Assembly: GCA_002842255.1 (NCBI GenBank)
Contig: PHCM01000018.1
Coordinates: 1 to 13,213 of the forward strand
From: Betaproteobacteria bacterium HGW-Betaproteobacteria-2
GTDB taxonomy: Bacteria; Pseudomonadota; Gammaproteobacteria; Burkholderiales; Methylophilaceae
Length of the DNA stretch: 13,213 nucleotides
Reading direction: 5' to 3'
Shown here: in pieces, positions 1 to 9,464 of the stretch
Layout of the letters: each line of letters opens with the position of its first letter
How positions within the stretch are numbered: the first letter of the stretch is position 1
The notes under the pieces: model-generated
Told to the model about the DNA's origin: nothing
The model's input: the letters and a program-made list of their open reading frames with translations, nothing else
Databases searched by the model: none
Program-made: the position numbers and the translations under genes

Positions 1-1704
1 AATGGTGCGCTGGACGCGATTGTGACGATCGACGAGCAAGGTTGCATCATTGAATTCAATCCGGCTGCCGAACATATTTTTGGCTATAAGCGGGATAGCG
101 TGCTCGGACGCAATCTGGCAGAGGTCATCATCCCGCCCGATATGCGCAAAATGCATATGGAAGGGCATGAGCGTTTCGTTAAAACCGGAAACCAGAATAT
201 GTTCGGGCGGCGCATGGAGTTGATGGCCATGCGCGCTGACGGCACCGAATTTCCCGTCGAGCTAACGATTACATCGCTGAGCGACCAGGGCTTGCCTTAT
301 GTGACCGGCTTCATTCGCGACATCACGGAAAAAAAACGTGCGGAGCAGGATATTCGGAATCTGGCCTTTTTCGATGCATTGACCGGGTTACCGAATCGCC
401 GTCTGCTGATGGATCGTTTGCAACAGGCGCTGGCCAGTTCTTCCCGTACGCAGAAATACGGCGTCGTGATGTTCATTGATCTGGATAACTTCAAGATCAT
501 CAACGATTCGCGTGGCCATGATTATGGCGACTTGCTCTTGATTGAAGTTGCACGCAGGTTGCGTTCCTGTGTGCGGTTAGAGGATACGGTGTCACGCTTG
601 AGTGGCGACGAGTTCGTGCTCATTCTGGAGGATCTGAGTCTGGACGTGGAACAGTCCGTGATTGAGGCGCGAGTGGTCGGTGAGAAGATCCTGATGGCTG
701 TGCATCAGAACTATCGGCTCAAGGATGTCGAATATCATAATAGTTGCAGCATCGGCATCAGTCTATTTTGTGGTAATCAGATCAGTGTCGAGGAACTGCT
801 CAAGCGTGCCGATACCGCCATGTATCAGGCCAAGGCTTCCGGTCGCAACATGCTGCAATTTCATGACCCGCAGATGCAGGAGGCGCTGGAAAGGAGAATT
901 GAGCTGGAATCGGAGCTCAGGGTTGCCTTGCTCAGTCAGCAGTTTCTTGTGCTGTACCAGCCGCAGGTCGATGCTGCACGCAAGGTATTCTGTGCCGAGG
1001 TGCTGCTGCGTTGGAATCACCCCGGGCGAGGCTGGTTGTCACCGACGGAGTTCATTGCAACGGCTGAGGAAAGTGGCCTGATCGTCGCCATTGGTCACTG
1101 GGTGCTGTTTCATGCCTGTTTGCAATTGAAGGCGTGGGAAAGCGCAGAGCACAGCAAGGACATCCAGTTGGCAGTCAATGTCAGTGCCCGTCAGTTCCGT
1201 CAGCCGAATTTTGTTGAAGAAATCAGACAGATGCTTGTGCAGACTGGCGCCAATCCGGAGTTGCTCAAGCTTGAGCTGACCGAGAGCATTGTGCTGGACA
1301 ATATGGCTGAGGCCATACTGAAGATGCAGGAGTTGCGCGGCATCGGCGTCCGCTTTGCGATGGATGATTTTGGAACAGGGTATTCTTCGCTTGCCTATCT
1401 CAAGCAACTGCCACTGTCCCAGATCAAGATCGATCAGTCATTCGTGCGGGATATCGCGACGGATCCCAACGATGCTGCTATTGTGCAGACCATCATCGCC
1501 ATGAGCAGTACGCTCGGCTTGAATGTCATCGCAGAAGGTGTGGAGACGGAGGCGCAGTTCGACATGTTGCAGCAATATGGATGCAGGCAGTTTCAGGGCT
1601 TTTTGTTCGGCCGGCCCATGGTGTTGGCCGAACTCGAAAGCATGCTTGATCAAGATGGTCTTTTGTTTAGTGACGAATACAGCGAAAATAACGATTTGCG
1701 TTAA
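1..1704 (+). CDS. PAS-GGDEF-EAL cyclic-di-GMP signalling protein, 5' end outside window
   Basis: This is a dual-domain c-di-GMP enzyme with a sensory PAS domain. The frame is open from base 1, and a GTG at 22 lies inside the PAS fold ([10 protein letters not shown]...), so the true start is upstream and more N-terminal sequence is expected. Counting codons from base 1, the PAS/PAC domain spans about 1-115. The GGDEF domain (about 116-285) opens with [12 protein letters not shown]. Its signature is SGDEF (601-615) rather than GGDEF, and an RxxD inhibitory site (RLED, 574-585) lies five residues before it. The EAL domain (about 300-550) has EVL at 997-1005 in place of EAL, but keeps the acidic and metal-binding motifs [34 protein letters not shown] and QGFLFGRP. 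Phosphodiesterase activity therefore looks likely, and cyclase activity is possible because Ser is tolerated at the first signature position in some cyclases. The stop is 26 bp before trpG, so the two may be co-transcribed. The ligand of the PAS domain cannot be read from sequence. Confidence 0.95.
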   Translation, partial: NGALDAIVTIDEQGCIIEFNPAAEHIFGYKRDSVLGRNLAEVIIPPDMRKMHMEGHERFVKTGNQNMFGRRMELMAMRADGTEFPVELTITSLSDQGLPYVTGFIRDITEKKRAEQDIRNLAFFDALTGLPNRRLLMDRLQQALASSSRTQKYGVVMFIDLDNFKIINDSRGHDYGDLLLIEVARRLRSCVRLEDTVSRLSGDEFVLILEDLSLDVEQSVIEARVVGEKILMAVHQNYRLKDVEYHNSCSIGISLFCGNQISVEELLKRADTAMYQAKASGRNMLQFHDPQMQEALERRIELESELRVALLSQQFLVLYQPQVDAARKVFCAEVLLRWNHPGRGWLSPTEFIATAEESGLIVAIGHWVLFHACLQLKAWESAEHSKDIQLAVNVSARQFRQPNFVEEIRQMLVQTGANPELLKLELTESIVLDNMAEAILKMQELRGIGVRFAMDDFGTGYSSLAYLKQLPLSQIKIDQSFVRDIATDPNDAAIVQTIIAMSSTLGLNVIAEGVETEAQFDMLQQYGCRQFQGFLFGRPMVLAELESMLDQDGLLFSDEYSENNDLR

Positions 1705-1730
1705 AGTGGTCCCGCGTAAAGGGTGGCAAT

Positions 1731-2297
1731 ATGCTTTTGATGATAGATAACTACGATTCCTTCACCTATAACCTGGTGCAATATCTGGGTGAGCTTGGTG
1801 AGGATGTGCAGGTGCATCGTAACGATGAGATTGATCTGGCCAAGGTTGCCGAACTGAATCCTGACCATATCGTGATTTCGCCCGGACCCTGCACGCCGAA
1901 CGAAGCCGGTATCTCGGTGCCATTGATTCATGAATTCGCCGGCAAGATCCCCATTCTTGGGGTCTGTCTTGGACATCAGAGTATCGGTCAGGCTTTCGGC
2001 GGGCATATCGTGCATGCCAAACAATTGATGCATGGCAAGACTTCATTGATTCATCACAAAAATGTCGGCGTTTTCCATGGCCTGCCCAATCCCTACACGG
2101 CCACGCGCTATCATTCGCTGGTCATTGAGCGGGAGACTTTGCCGGATTGTCTGGAAATCACCGCGTGGACAGATGATGGCGAGATCATGGGCGTGCGTCA
2201 CAAGACCTTGCCGATAGAAGGTGTGCAATTCCATCCGGAATCGATTCTGACCGAGTACGGTCACGAACTGCTGCAGAATTTCCTGAAGGCTTACTGA
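1731..2297 (+). CDS. trpG: Anthranilate synthase component II (glutamine amidotransferase)
   Basis: This is a class I glutamine amidotransferase subunit of 188 aa, the usual family length. It releases ammonia from glutamine for TrpE to make anthranilate from chorismate in the cytoplasm. Visible motifs are the N-terminal [20 protein letters not shown], the oxyanion segment [11 protein letters not shown] (50-60), the nucleophile elbow GVCLGHQ with Cys79, and the His168/Glu170 pair in HPES. The full triad is present. The ATG at 1731 is preceded by an AAAGGGTGG purine stretch and matches the family N-terminus exactly. The stop overlaps the trpD start by one base (TGATG), implying translational coupling. 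In many bacteria one such subunit serves both TrpE and PabB (as PabA), and sequence alone does not separate the two roles; linkage to trpD and trpC favours trpG. trpE is not in the window. Confidence 0.96.
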   Translation: MLLMIDNYDSFTYNLVQYLGELGEDVQVHRNDEIDLAKVAELNPDHIVISPGPCTPNEAGISVPLIHEFAGKIPILGVCLGHQSIGQAFGGHIVHAKQLMHGKTSLIHHKNVGVFHGLPNPYTATRYHSLVIERETLPDCLEITAWTDDGEIMGVRHKTLPIEGVQFHPESILTEYGHELLQNFLKAY

Positions 2298-3325
2298 TGG
2301 AGCAGCTGACATTCAAACAGGCATTGCAAGGCCTGATCGAGAAGCGTGATTTTACTTATGCCGAGATGCTCAGCGTCATGCACCAGGTGATGGAAGGTGA
2401 GCTGACCTCCGCGCAGATCGCGGCGTTGCTGATCGGATTGCGTATCAAGGGCGAAACGGTCGAGGAGATCGCCGCGGCCGCCCATGTCATGCGTAGCCTT
2501 GCCACCCATGTGACCATCGATGACACGGCACATCTGGTCGATACCTGCGGTACTGGCGGTGATGGTATCCAGACTTTCAATGTCTCGACTGCCGGCGCTT
2601 TTGTTGCGGCAGCCGCCGGCGCTGCAGTAGCCAAGCATGGCGGGCGTTCGGTGTCCTCAACTTGCGGCAGTATCGATGTGCTGGAAGCGCTCGGTATCAA
2701 CGTCAACCAGACGCCGGAGCAGGTGGCGGCATCCGTCGATGAGATCGGCATCGGTTTCATGTTCGCTCCGAATCATCACAGTGCCATGAAATACGCTGCA
2801 CCTGTACGCCGTGAACTGGGTGTGCGCACCTTGTTCAACCTGCTAGGACCGATGACCAACCCGGCCGGCGCCAGACGACAGGTCATGGGCGTATTTCATC
2901 GTGACCTGACCACCTTGCTGGCGGGTGCCTTGAAGCATCTGGGCAGTGAGCATGTCATGGTGGTGCATGGCGCCGACGGCATGGATGAAATCTCGTTCAG
3001 TGGTGATACCTATATCGCCGAGCTGAAAAACGGTGAGGTCAGTGAATATATCGTCAATCCGGAACAGTTCGGTTTGCCGTTGCATGATGTCAAAAGCATA
3101 CAAGTGAAGAATGCCGAGGAATCAAAAGCCATGGTGCTGGAGGTGCTGGCCGGCCGGCATGGCCCGGCGCGTGATATCGTGCTACTGAATGCCGGCGCCA
3201 CCATTTATGTGGCAGGGCTTGTCGATAGCCTGGCGGCAGGCATCGAAGCCGCGAAACAGGCCATAGATTCGGGTGCCGCCATGGGCAAGCTGGAGCAACT
3301 GAAAGCGCGGTCATTGGCCGCCTGA
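2297..3325 (+). CDS. trpD: Anthranilate phosphoribosyltransferase
   Basis: TrpD transfers the phosphoribosyl group of PRPP to anthranilate, the second step of tryptophan synthesis. The protein is 342 aa, normal for the stand-alone enzyme (not fused to TrpG as in enteric bacteria). The N-terminal helical domain is followed by the glycine-rich PRPP/pyrophosphate loop VDTCGTGGDG (GTGGD at 85-89), the NVSTAGAFVAA segment, KHGGRSVSS (113-121), and the anthranilate-site region with RRELGVRTLFNLLGPMTNPA. The ATG at 2297 overlaps the trpG stop by one base, and AAGG at 2286-2289 inside the trpG end is a suitable ribosome-binding site. A 63-bp gap separates it from trpC. No disruption is seen. Confidence 0.97.
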   Translation: MEQLTFKQALQGLIEKRDFTYAEMLSVMHQVMEGELTSAQIAALLIGLRIKGETVEEIAAAAHVMRSLATHVTIDDTAHLVDTCGTGGDGIQTFNVSTAGAFVAAAAGAAVAKHGGRSVSSTCGSIDVLEALGINVNQTPEQVAASVDEIGIGFMFAPNHHSAMKYAAPVRRELGVRTLFNLLGPMTNPAGARRQVMGVFHRDLTTLLAGALKHLGSEHVMVVHGADGMDEISFSGDTYIAELKNGEVSEYIVNPEQFGLPLHDVKSIQVKNAEESKAMVLEVLAGRHGPARDIVLLNAGATIYVAGLVDSLAAGIEAAKQAIDSGAAMGKLEQLKARSLAA

Positions 3326-3388
3326 AATTCGGGTGGGTGATGCCATCGCGCTAACTTGACAATCAATCTTACGGAACAAGCACAGAAT

Positions 3389-5189
<1,801 letters not shown>

Positions 5190-5194
5190 TTTAT

Positions 5195-5830
5195 CTAGGC
5201 GGGGTCTGTCGAAGCGTCTGCTGATTTAAGCAATGCGCTGACATGAGCCAGGTTTGCCTTGCTGATGGAGTGGCCGTCGACCGGGCTCCTGGGCGGAATT
5301 CTTGCCGCATTGGTGTCAAATACGCTCAGTCTGATGATGCCGTTCGGTCCTTCCAGCGTAAACACCGGTACTTTCTTTCTGTCGTTGCCGTGCTTGGTGT
5401 TGTGCGTACGGTAGCTTTTCTCGTTCGATTCATACGGTACCTGCAGATTGAGCAGATAAATTTCTACATCCTTCAGACTTTCGGCGTAGAGGTGAATGTC
5501 GGTAGCGGCGTATCTGCCGGCGGTGCCATCGAGCACTGCACCTGTCAGATGCGGGTTGAATCGTTCCAGCATCTGCATTACCAGCAGTGCATCCTTCCTT
5601 AATTGCTGCAAGGCAGCAGGCTGATCTTCGCTATTGTAGATTTCGTGAAAAATCCTGATTTCTTCTTCGATCTCGGCGTTGGTCGGCATGCAGTGATCTT
5701 CGGTCACGCCGAGCTGGCGTCCGGCCTTGCGCTTGGCATGGCCGAAATCCGCGATGCCCTCATCCGCCATCATGCGTGCCGCCAGTTGTGCTATGCGCTG
5801 GCGTAGCTGCGGGTTTCTGTCCTTGGCCAC
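5195..5830 (-). CDS. Conserved hypothetical protein, possible degenerate nucleotidyltransferase fold
   Basis: This is a 211-aa protein that I cannot name. It has no signal peptide or membrane segment, so it is probably cytoplasmic. Residues 1-45 are charged and helical (LRQRIAQLAARMMADEGI, then AKRKAGRQLG). The middle part, 95-135, reads VLDGTAGRYAATDIHLYAES followed by DVEIYLL. This resembles the G[GS]...DxD pattern of pol-beta-type nucleotidyltransferases, with the second acidic position replaced by His, so catalysis is doubtful. A strand-rich C-terminal half follows (PVFTLEG, IRLSVFD). I recall similar unnamed proteins in betaproteobacteria, from memory only. The start is a GTG at 5830 with a poor ribosome-binding site; an in-frame stop just upstream limits alternatives. 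It begins 21 bp after the mrcA stop on the same strand. Its base composition resembles that of its neighbours. Confidence 0.8.
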   Translation of the reverse strand: MAKDRNPQLRQRIAQLAARMMADEGIADFGHAKRKAGRQLGVTEDHCMPTNAEIEEEIRIFHEIYNSEDQPAALQQLRKDALLVMQMLERFNPHLTGAVLDGTAGRYAATDIHLYAESLKDVEIYLLNLQVPYESNEKSYRTHNTKHGNDRKKVPVFTLEGPNGIIRLSVFDTNAARIPPRSPVDGHSISKANLAHVSALLKSADASTDPA

Positions 5831-5851
5831 GGAGAATTTGACTTTCAGTAA

Positions 5852-8233
5852 TTAAAAAAGCTGGTCAAAAAACGATTCCTGACCGCTTTTTTCTTTAGGA
5901 GCAGGCTGTGTCCCATCCGTCGAATAGCCGGGGAATGGTGAAAATCCGCCGGGTTCAAACACCGGAATCTCCTCTTCAGGGGGGAATTCCGCATAAAAAT
6001 ATTCATAGAAGCCCGGCTGGTCGTCAGGGACGCGCATGCCGGTCTCAGGGTTGATCTTGATGGCGGCAATACCTTCCGGCGGGATGTAAGGGTGATCCGG
6101 TACGCCCTTGAGCGCGGTCGACATGTAGTTGATCCAGATCGGCAGCGCAGCACGCCCACCGGTCTCGTTGCTGCCCAGGGATTTCGGTTTGTCATAACCC
6201 ATCCAGGCTACTGCGACTTGCGTGGGGTTGTAGCCGGCAAACCAGGCATCGAGCATATCGTTGGTGGTGCCGGTTTTGCCAGCGAGGTCGTTTCTGCCCA
6301 ATACGTTGGCCCGTGCCGCAGTGCCTCGTCTGACCACATCCTGCATCATTGAGCTCATCAGAAAGGCATTGCGGCCATCAATCACGCGATTGGCGGTTTT
6401 GCCAGCCTCAACCACTTTGGTCTGCTGGATGACCTTGCCCTTGCTGTCTACGACCCGACTGATGATGTGCGGTTGAATCTGGTAACCGCCATTGGCGAAG
6501 ACGGCATAGCCGCTCGCCATCTGCCAGGGCGTGACGGAACCGGAACCCAGCGCCATGGCGAGATATGGCGGATGGTCCTTGGCGGCAAAACCGAAGCGTG
6601 TGATGTAATCTCGCGCATAATCGACGCCAATATCCTGCAGGATGCGGATCGAGACCATGTTCTTGGATTTGGTCAGTGCGGTTCTCACCTGAACTGGGCC
6701 ATCGTATTTATTATCGAAATTTCGCGGTTCCCAGCTTTTCCCGCTGCCGGTTTCCGCCGATGAGACATAAACCGGTGCGTCTTCCACCATGGTGGCTGGT
6801 GTGAAGCCTTTTTCCACAGCTGCTGAATAGATGAAGGGCTTGAAACTGGAACCGGGCTGGCGCCATGCCTGTGTGACATGGTTGAATTTGTTGCGACTGA
6901 AATTAAAGCCGCCAACCAGGGCGCGCACTGCACCGTTACGTGGATCGAGTGCGATCAGCGCAGATTCGACCTCCGGCAGCTGGGTGATCTGCCAGTCGTC
7001 ACCATCAGCATAAATCCGCACTACGGCGCCAACGACGAATTTGCGTTTGGTGACATCTTTCAGCGTCATATCCCGGCTTACCAGCCCCAGTCCATCCCCC
7101 TTGATTTCTACCGGGCCGATATTCTTGGCATAAAGCTCAACTGATTTGGCATTGATCTTCGTGACGATGGCTGGAACCAGGCCGTTGAATTGGTCGAATT
7201 CGTCCAGTGCAGTGTCCATCCATTCGCTATCCGAAATTTCGGATGCGCCTTTGACCAGTACTTTTTCCGGGCCGCGGAAACCGCGTCTGCGTTCATAGTC
7301 GAGAATGCCCTGAATCACCGCACGATTGGCTGCCTCCTGGTTATCCTTGAGGATGGTGGTGTAGACACGCATGCCGCTGCTATAGATGGCATCCTGATAG
7401 CGTTCATACATTGCTTGTCGCGCGATTTCAGCAACATAGTCGGCAGACAGCTCGTGCAGTGAGCGCTGTTTTCTGACCTTGCCTGGCTCCGTAAGAGCTG
7501 TTTGATAGGTTTGGTCATCAATAAATTTGAGGCTATGCATGCGTCTCAGCACATAGTGTTGGCGTTCCTGGGCTCGTTTTGGATTAACGAAAGGATTGTA
7601 GCGCGATGGCGCTTTGGGCAGGCCTGCCAGCATGGCTATTTCGGCGACGCTGCACTTCGCCAGCGGTTTGCCATAATAGACTTGGGCTGCTGCGCCGAAG
7701 CCGTAGGCACGCTGGCCGAGATAGATCTGGTTGATATAGAGTTCCAGAATCTGATCCTTGCTCAGACTGTGTTCGATCTTGATGGCGAGCAGGGCTTCGC
7801 TCAGCTTGCGCGTGGCGGTCTTTTCGCTGGACAGGAAGAAGTTGCGAGCCACCTGCATGGTGATGGTGCTGGCCCCTTCCTTGAATCCGCCAGCCATGAT
7901 ATTTGCTACAGCCGCACGTGCAATACCTATGGTATCGACGCCGCCGTGTTCATAAAAGCGCTCGTCTTCTGCGGCCAGGATGGCCTGTTTGAGTGATTGC
8001 GGTGCATCCTGAACTCTGGTGAAGGCGCGGCGCTCCTCGCCAAATTCGCCGATCAGGTGGCCGTCAGCCGAGTAGACGCGCAGCGGTACCTTGGGGCGAT
8101 AGTCGGTCAAAGCCTCCAGGGAAGGTAGCGTTGGGTAGATCAGTGTTGCAGCAAGTCCGGCCAGAGCAATTAAAACAAGGCCGAGTACCACGGGCAATAT
8201 GATGAGAAATTGCCACCATTTTCTAAATAGCAT
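5852..8233 (-). CDS. mrcA: Class A penicillin-binding protein 1A (transglycosylase/transpeptidase)
   Basis: This bifunctional enzyme polymerises and cross-links peptidoglycan (also called ponA). It is 793 aa and complete. An N-terminal transmembrane anchor (about 9-33) precedes the GT51 transglycosylase domain (about 50-230). Motif 1 is AAEDERFYEHGGVD with catalytic Glu89, followed by EGASTITMQVARNFFLS and RKLSEALLAIKIE. An OB-like insertion typical of PBP1A (about 330-420) separates it from the transpeptidase domain, which has the SxxK motif SSFK with Ser462 (RQPGSSFKPF), SKN at 523-525, and KTGTT at 653-657. The C-terminal tail (745-793) is acidic and proline-rich. The ATG at 8233 is the first start after the proposed promoter but lacks a clear ribosome-binding site. 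It is divergent from pilM, an arrangement known in many proteobacteria. All catalytic motifs are intact. Confidence 0.97.
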   Translation of the reverse strand: MLFRKWWQFLIILPVVLGLVLIALAGLAATLIYPTLPSLEALTDYRPKVPLRVYSADGHLIGEFGEERRAFTRVQDAPQSLKQAILAAEDERFYEHGGVDTIGIARAAVANIMAGGFKEGASTITMQVARNFFLSSEKTATRKLSEALLAIKIEHSLSKDQILELYINQIYLGQRAYGFGAAAQVYYGKPLAKCSVAEIAMLAGLPKAPSRYNPFVNPKRAQERQHYVLRRMHSLKFIDDQTYQTALTEPGKVRKQRSLHELSADYVAEIARQAMYERYQDAIYSSGMRVYTTILKDNQEAANRAVIQGILDYERRRGFRGPEKVLVKGASEISDSEWMDTALDEFDQFNGLVPAIVTKINAKSVELYAKNIGPVEIKGDGLGLVSRDMTLKDVTKRKFVVGAVVRIYADGDDWQITQLPEVESALIALDPRNGAVRALVGGFNFSRNKFNHVTQAWRQPGSSFKPFIYSAAVEKGFTPATMVEDAPVYVSSAETGSGKSWEPRNFDNKYDGPVQVRTALTKSKNMVSIRILQDIGVDYARDYITRFGFAAKDHPPYLAMALGSGSVTPWQMASGYAVFANGGYQIQPHIISRVVDSKGKVIQQTKVVEAGKTANRVIDGRNAFLMSSMMQDVVRRGTAARANVLGRNDLAGKTGTTNDMLDAWFAGYNPTQVAVAWMGYDKPKSLGSNETGGRAALPIWINYMSTALKGVPDHPYIPPEGIAAIKINPETGMRVPDDQPGFYEYFYAEFPPEEEIPVFEPGGFSPFPGYSTDGTQPAPKEKSGQESFFDQLF
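5854..5892 (-). terminator. Intrinsic terminator at the mrcA 3' end, potentially bidirectional
   Basis: The arms at 5854-5867 (A6-GCTGGTCA) and 5880-5892 (TGACCGC-T6) are complementary apart from one bulged base (T5862), with a 12-nt loop. Read on the - strand, the stem GC/GGTCA is followed by six T residues that form part of the last mrcA codons and run into its TAA stop (5852-5854). Read on the + strand there is also a six-T run (5887-5892). Terminator function is inferred from form; the GC part of the stem is only 7 bp, so it may be leaky. Confidence 0.6.
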
Positions 8234-8266
8234 TGAGCATAAACATTCATAAAATCGGGTACCTAT

Positions 8267-8295
8267 ATTATATGTTCCGCACCGAATAATTTAAA
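8267..8295 (-). promoter_or_regulatory. Putative sigma70 promoter of mrcA
   Basis: On the - strand, a -35 TTTAAA (8290-8295) and a perfect -10 TATAAT (8267-8272) are separated by 17 bp. The predicted transcription start near 8260 gives a leader of about 27 nt before the mrcA ATG at 8233. The -35 lies within the 12-bp palindrome TAATTTAAATTA (8287-8298). Not tested experimentally; the AT-richness of the region raises the chance of fortuitous matches. Confidence 0.55.
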
Positions 8296-8307
8296 TTAAA
8301 AATATGC

Positions 8308-8336
8308 TTTACAGTATTTATAGTTGTTGCTAGCAT
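8308..8336 (+). promoter_or_regulatory. Putative sigma70 promoter of pilMNOPQ
   Basis: TTTACA (8308-8313, 5 of 6 matches to consensus) and TAGCAT (8331-8336, 4 of 6) are separated by 17 bp. The predicted start near 8343 leaves a short leader before pilM at 8376. It stands back-to-back with the mrcA promoter, 12 bp between the two -35 boxes. I saw no sigma54-type GG-N10-GC element. Confidence 0.5.
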
Positions 8337-8375
8337 TTAAGGTAAATTATCAGTATTGTTCGTAACTAGCCAATA

Positions 8376-9464
8376 ATGAAAGGGAATTTCAATTTGAAAT
8401 TCGACTTTTTTTTAGAACGTACTCCACCAGTCATCGGTGTCGATATCAGTTCCGCCTACGTCAAGATGGTGGAGCTGAGCGCTGCCGGCAGAGGGGCGTA
8501 TAAGTTGGAAGGTTACGCAATTGCGCCGTTAGCCAAGGATGCAGTGGTGGACGGCAATATTACCGAGCTGGATAGCGTGGTCGATGCCATCAGACGTGCT
8601 TGGAAGCTTTTGGGTTCGCGGGAAAAGCGTGCAGCGCTGGCCTTGCCCGCTGCTGCCGTTATCAGTAAGAAAGTGCTGATGGCGGGTGGTCTGCGCGAAG
8701 AGGACATGGAACTGCAGGTTGAGGCGGAAGCCAATCAATATATTCCGTTTTCACTCGATGAAGTGAATATCGACTTTCAGGTACTGGGCCCGGCGTCAAA
8801 CAATCCGGAAGAGGTGGAAGTTCTGATCGCCGCTTCGCGTAAGGAAAAAATCGAGGATCGCGTGGCGGCGGCCGAAGGTGCGGGCTTGAAAGTTGCTGTC
8901 ATGGATGTGGAAACCTATGCGACCGAGGCAGCCTATTCTCTTATCTCCAAGCAGTTGCCCAATAACGGCAATGATCAGACTGTGATGATTGTTGATATTG
9001 GTGCCACCATGATGCACATCGATGTGTTGCATGACAACGAGTCGGTTTACATGCGCGAGCAGAGTTTTGGCGGGGCGCAGTTGACGCAGGAAATACAACG
9101 TCGTTATGGCTTGACGCCTGAGGAGGCGGAAATTGCCAAGCGTAAGGGTGGTTTGCCAGAGACTTATGAATCTGAGGTTCTGCAGCCCTTTGTGCAAAGT
9201 TTGTCGATGGAAGTGGCGCGCGCACTGCAATTCTTCACCAGTTCCACCCAGTACAATCGTGTAGATCATATCGTGCTGGCAGGAGGTTGTGCCGCGATTC
9301 CCGGTGTCAATGTCATGGTGCAGGAACGCACTCAGGTCAATACCATAGTCGCCAATCCGTTTCACGATATTGCGCTGAACCAGAGAATAAAGAGTCAGCA
9401 GGTGGCTGCAGATGCCCCTTCCCTATTGATAGCCTGCGGGCTTGCCATGCGGAGCTTTGACTGA
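8376..9464 (+). CDS. pilM: Type IV pilus assembly protein PilM (actin-like ATPase)
   Basis: PilM is a cytoplasmic FtsA/actin-like protein that binds ATP and the N-terminal peptide of PilN, forming the cytoplasmic ring of the type IV pilus alignment complex. The protein is up to 362 aa, normal for the family. The nucleotide-site motifs are GVDISSAYVK (21-30, phosphate 1), VMIVDIGAT (203-211, phosphate 2) and IVLAGGCAAIPG (299-310, adenosine). The SHS2-like 1C region covers roughly 80-175. The start is uncertain: the ATG at 8376 has little ribosome-binding sequence, whereas a TTG at 8394 (protein beginning MKFDFF, 356 aa) has AAAGGGA 8 nt upstream. It is the first gene of the pil operon; its stop overlaps the pilN ATG by one base (TGATG). 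Confidence 0.96.
   Translation: MKGNFNLKFDFFLERTPPVIGVDISSAYVKMVELSAAGRGAYKLEGYAIAPLAKDAVVDGNITELDSVVDAIRRAWKLLGSREKRAALALPAAAVISKKVLMAGGLREEDMELQVEAEANQYIPFSLDEVNIDFQVLGPASNNPEEVEVLIAASRKEKIEDRVAAAEGAGLKVAVMDVETYATEAAYSLISKQLPNNGNDQTVMIVDIGATMMHIDVLHDNESVYMREQSFGGAQLTQEIQRRYGLTPEEAEIAKRKGGLPETYESEVLQPFVQSLSMEVARALQFFTSSTQYNRVDHIVLAGGCAAIPGVNVMVQERTQVNTIVANPFHDIALNQRIKSQQVAADAPSLLIACGLAMRSFD
8379..8396 (+). promoter_or_regulatory. Alternative pilM ribosome-binding site and TTG start
   Basis: AAAGGGA at 8379-8385 is spaced 8 nt from an in-frame TTG at 8394. It lies inside the longer reading from the ATG at 8376. If used, PilM loses six residues (MKGNFN), which contain no family motif. The evidence supports either start. 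Confidence 0.4.

Noticed and set aside
3356..3388. Perfect TTGACA (3356-3361) in the trpD-trpC gap as an internal promoter for trpC-hemB
   Set aside because: No acceptable -10 element lies 16-18 bp downstream, so it is most likely fortuitous.
7502..7996. 164-aa open frame on the + strand opposite mrcA
   Set aside because: It is antisense to the transglycosylase domain of mrcA and has no independent support.
8796..9365. 189-aa open frame on the - strand opposite pilM
   Set aside because: It is His- and Leu-rich low-quality sequence antisense to conserved PilM motifs; no promoter or family features.
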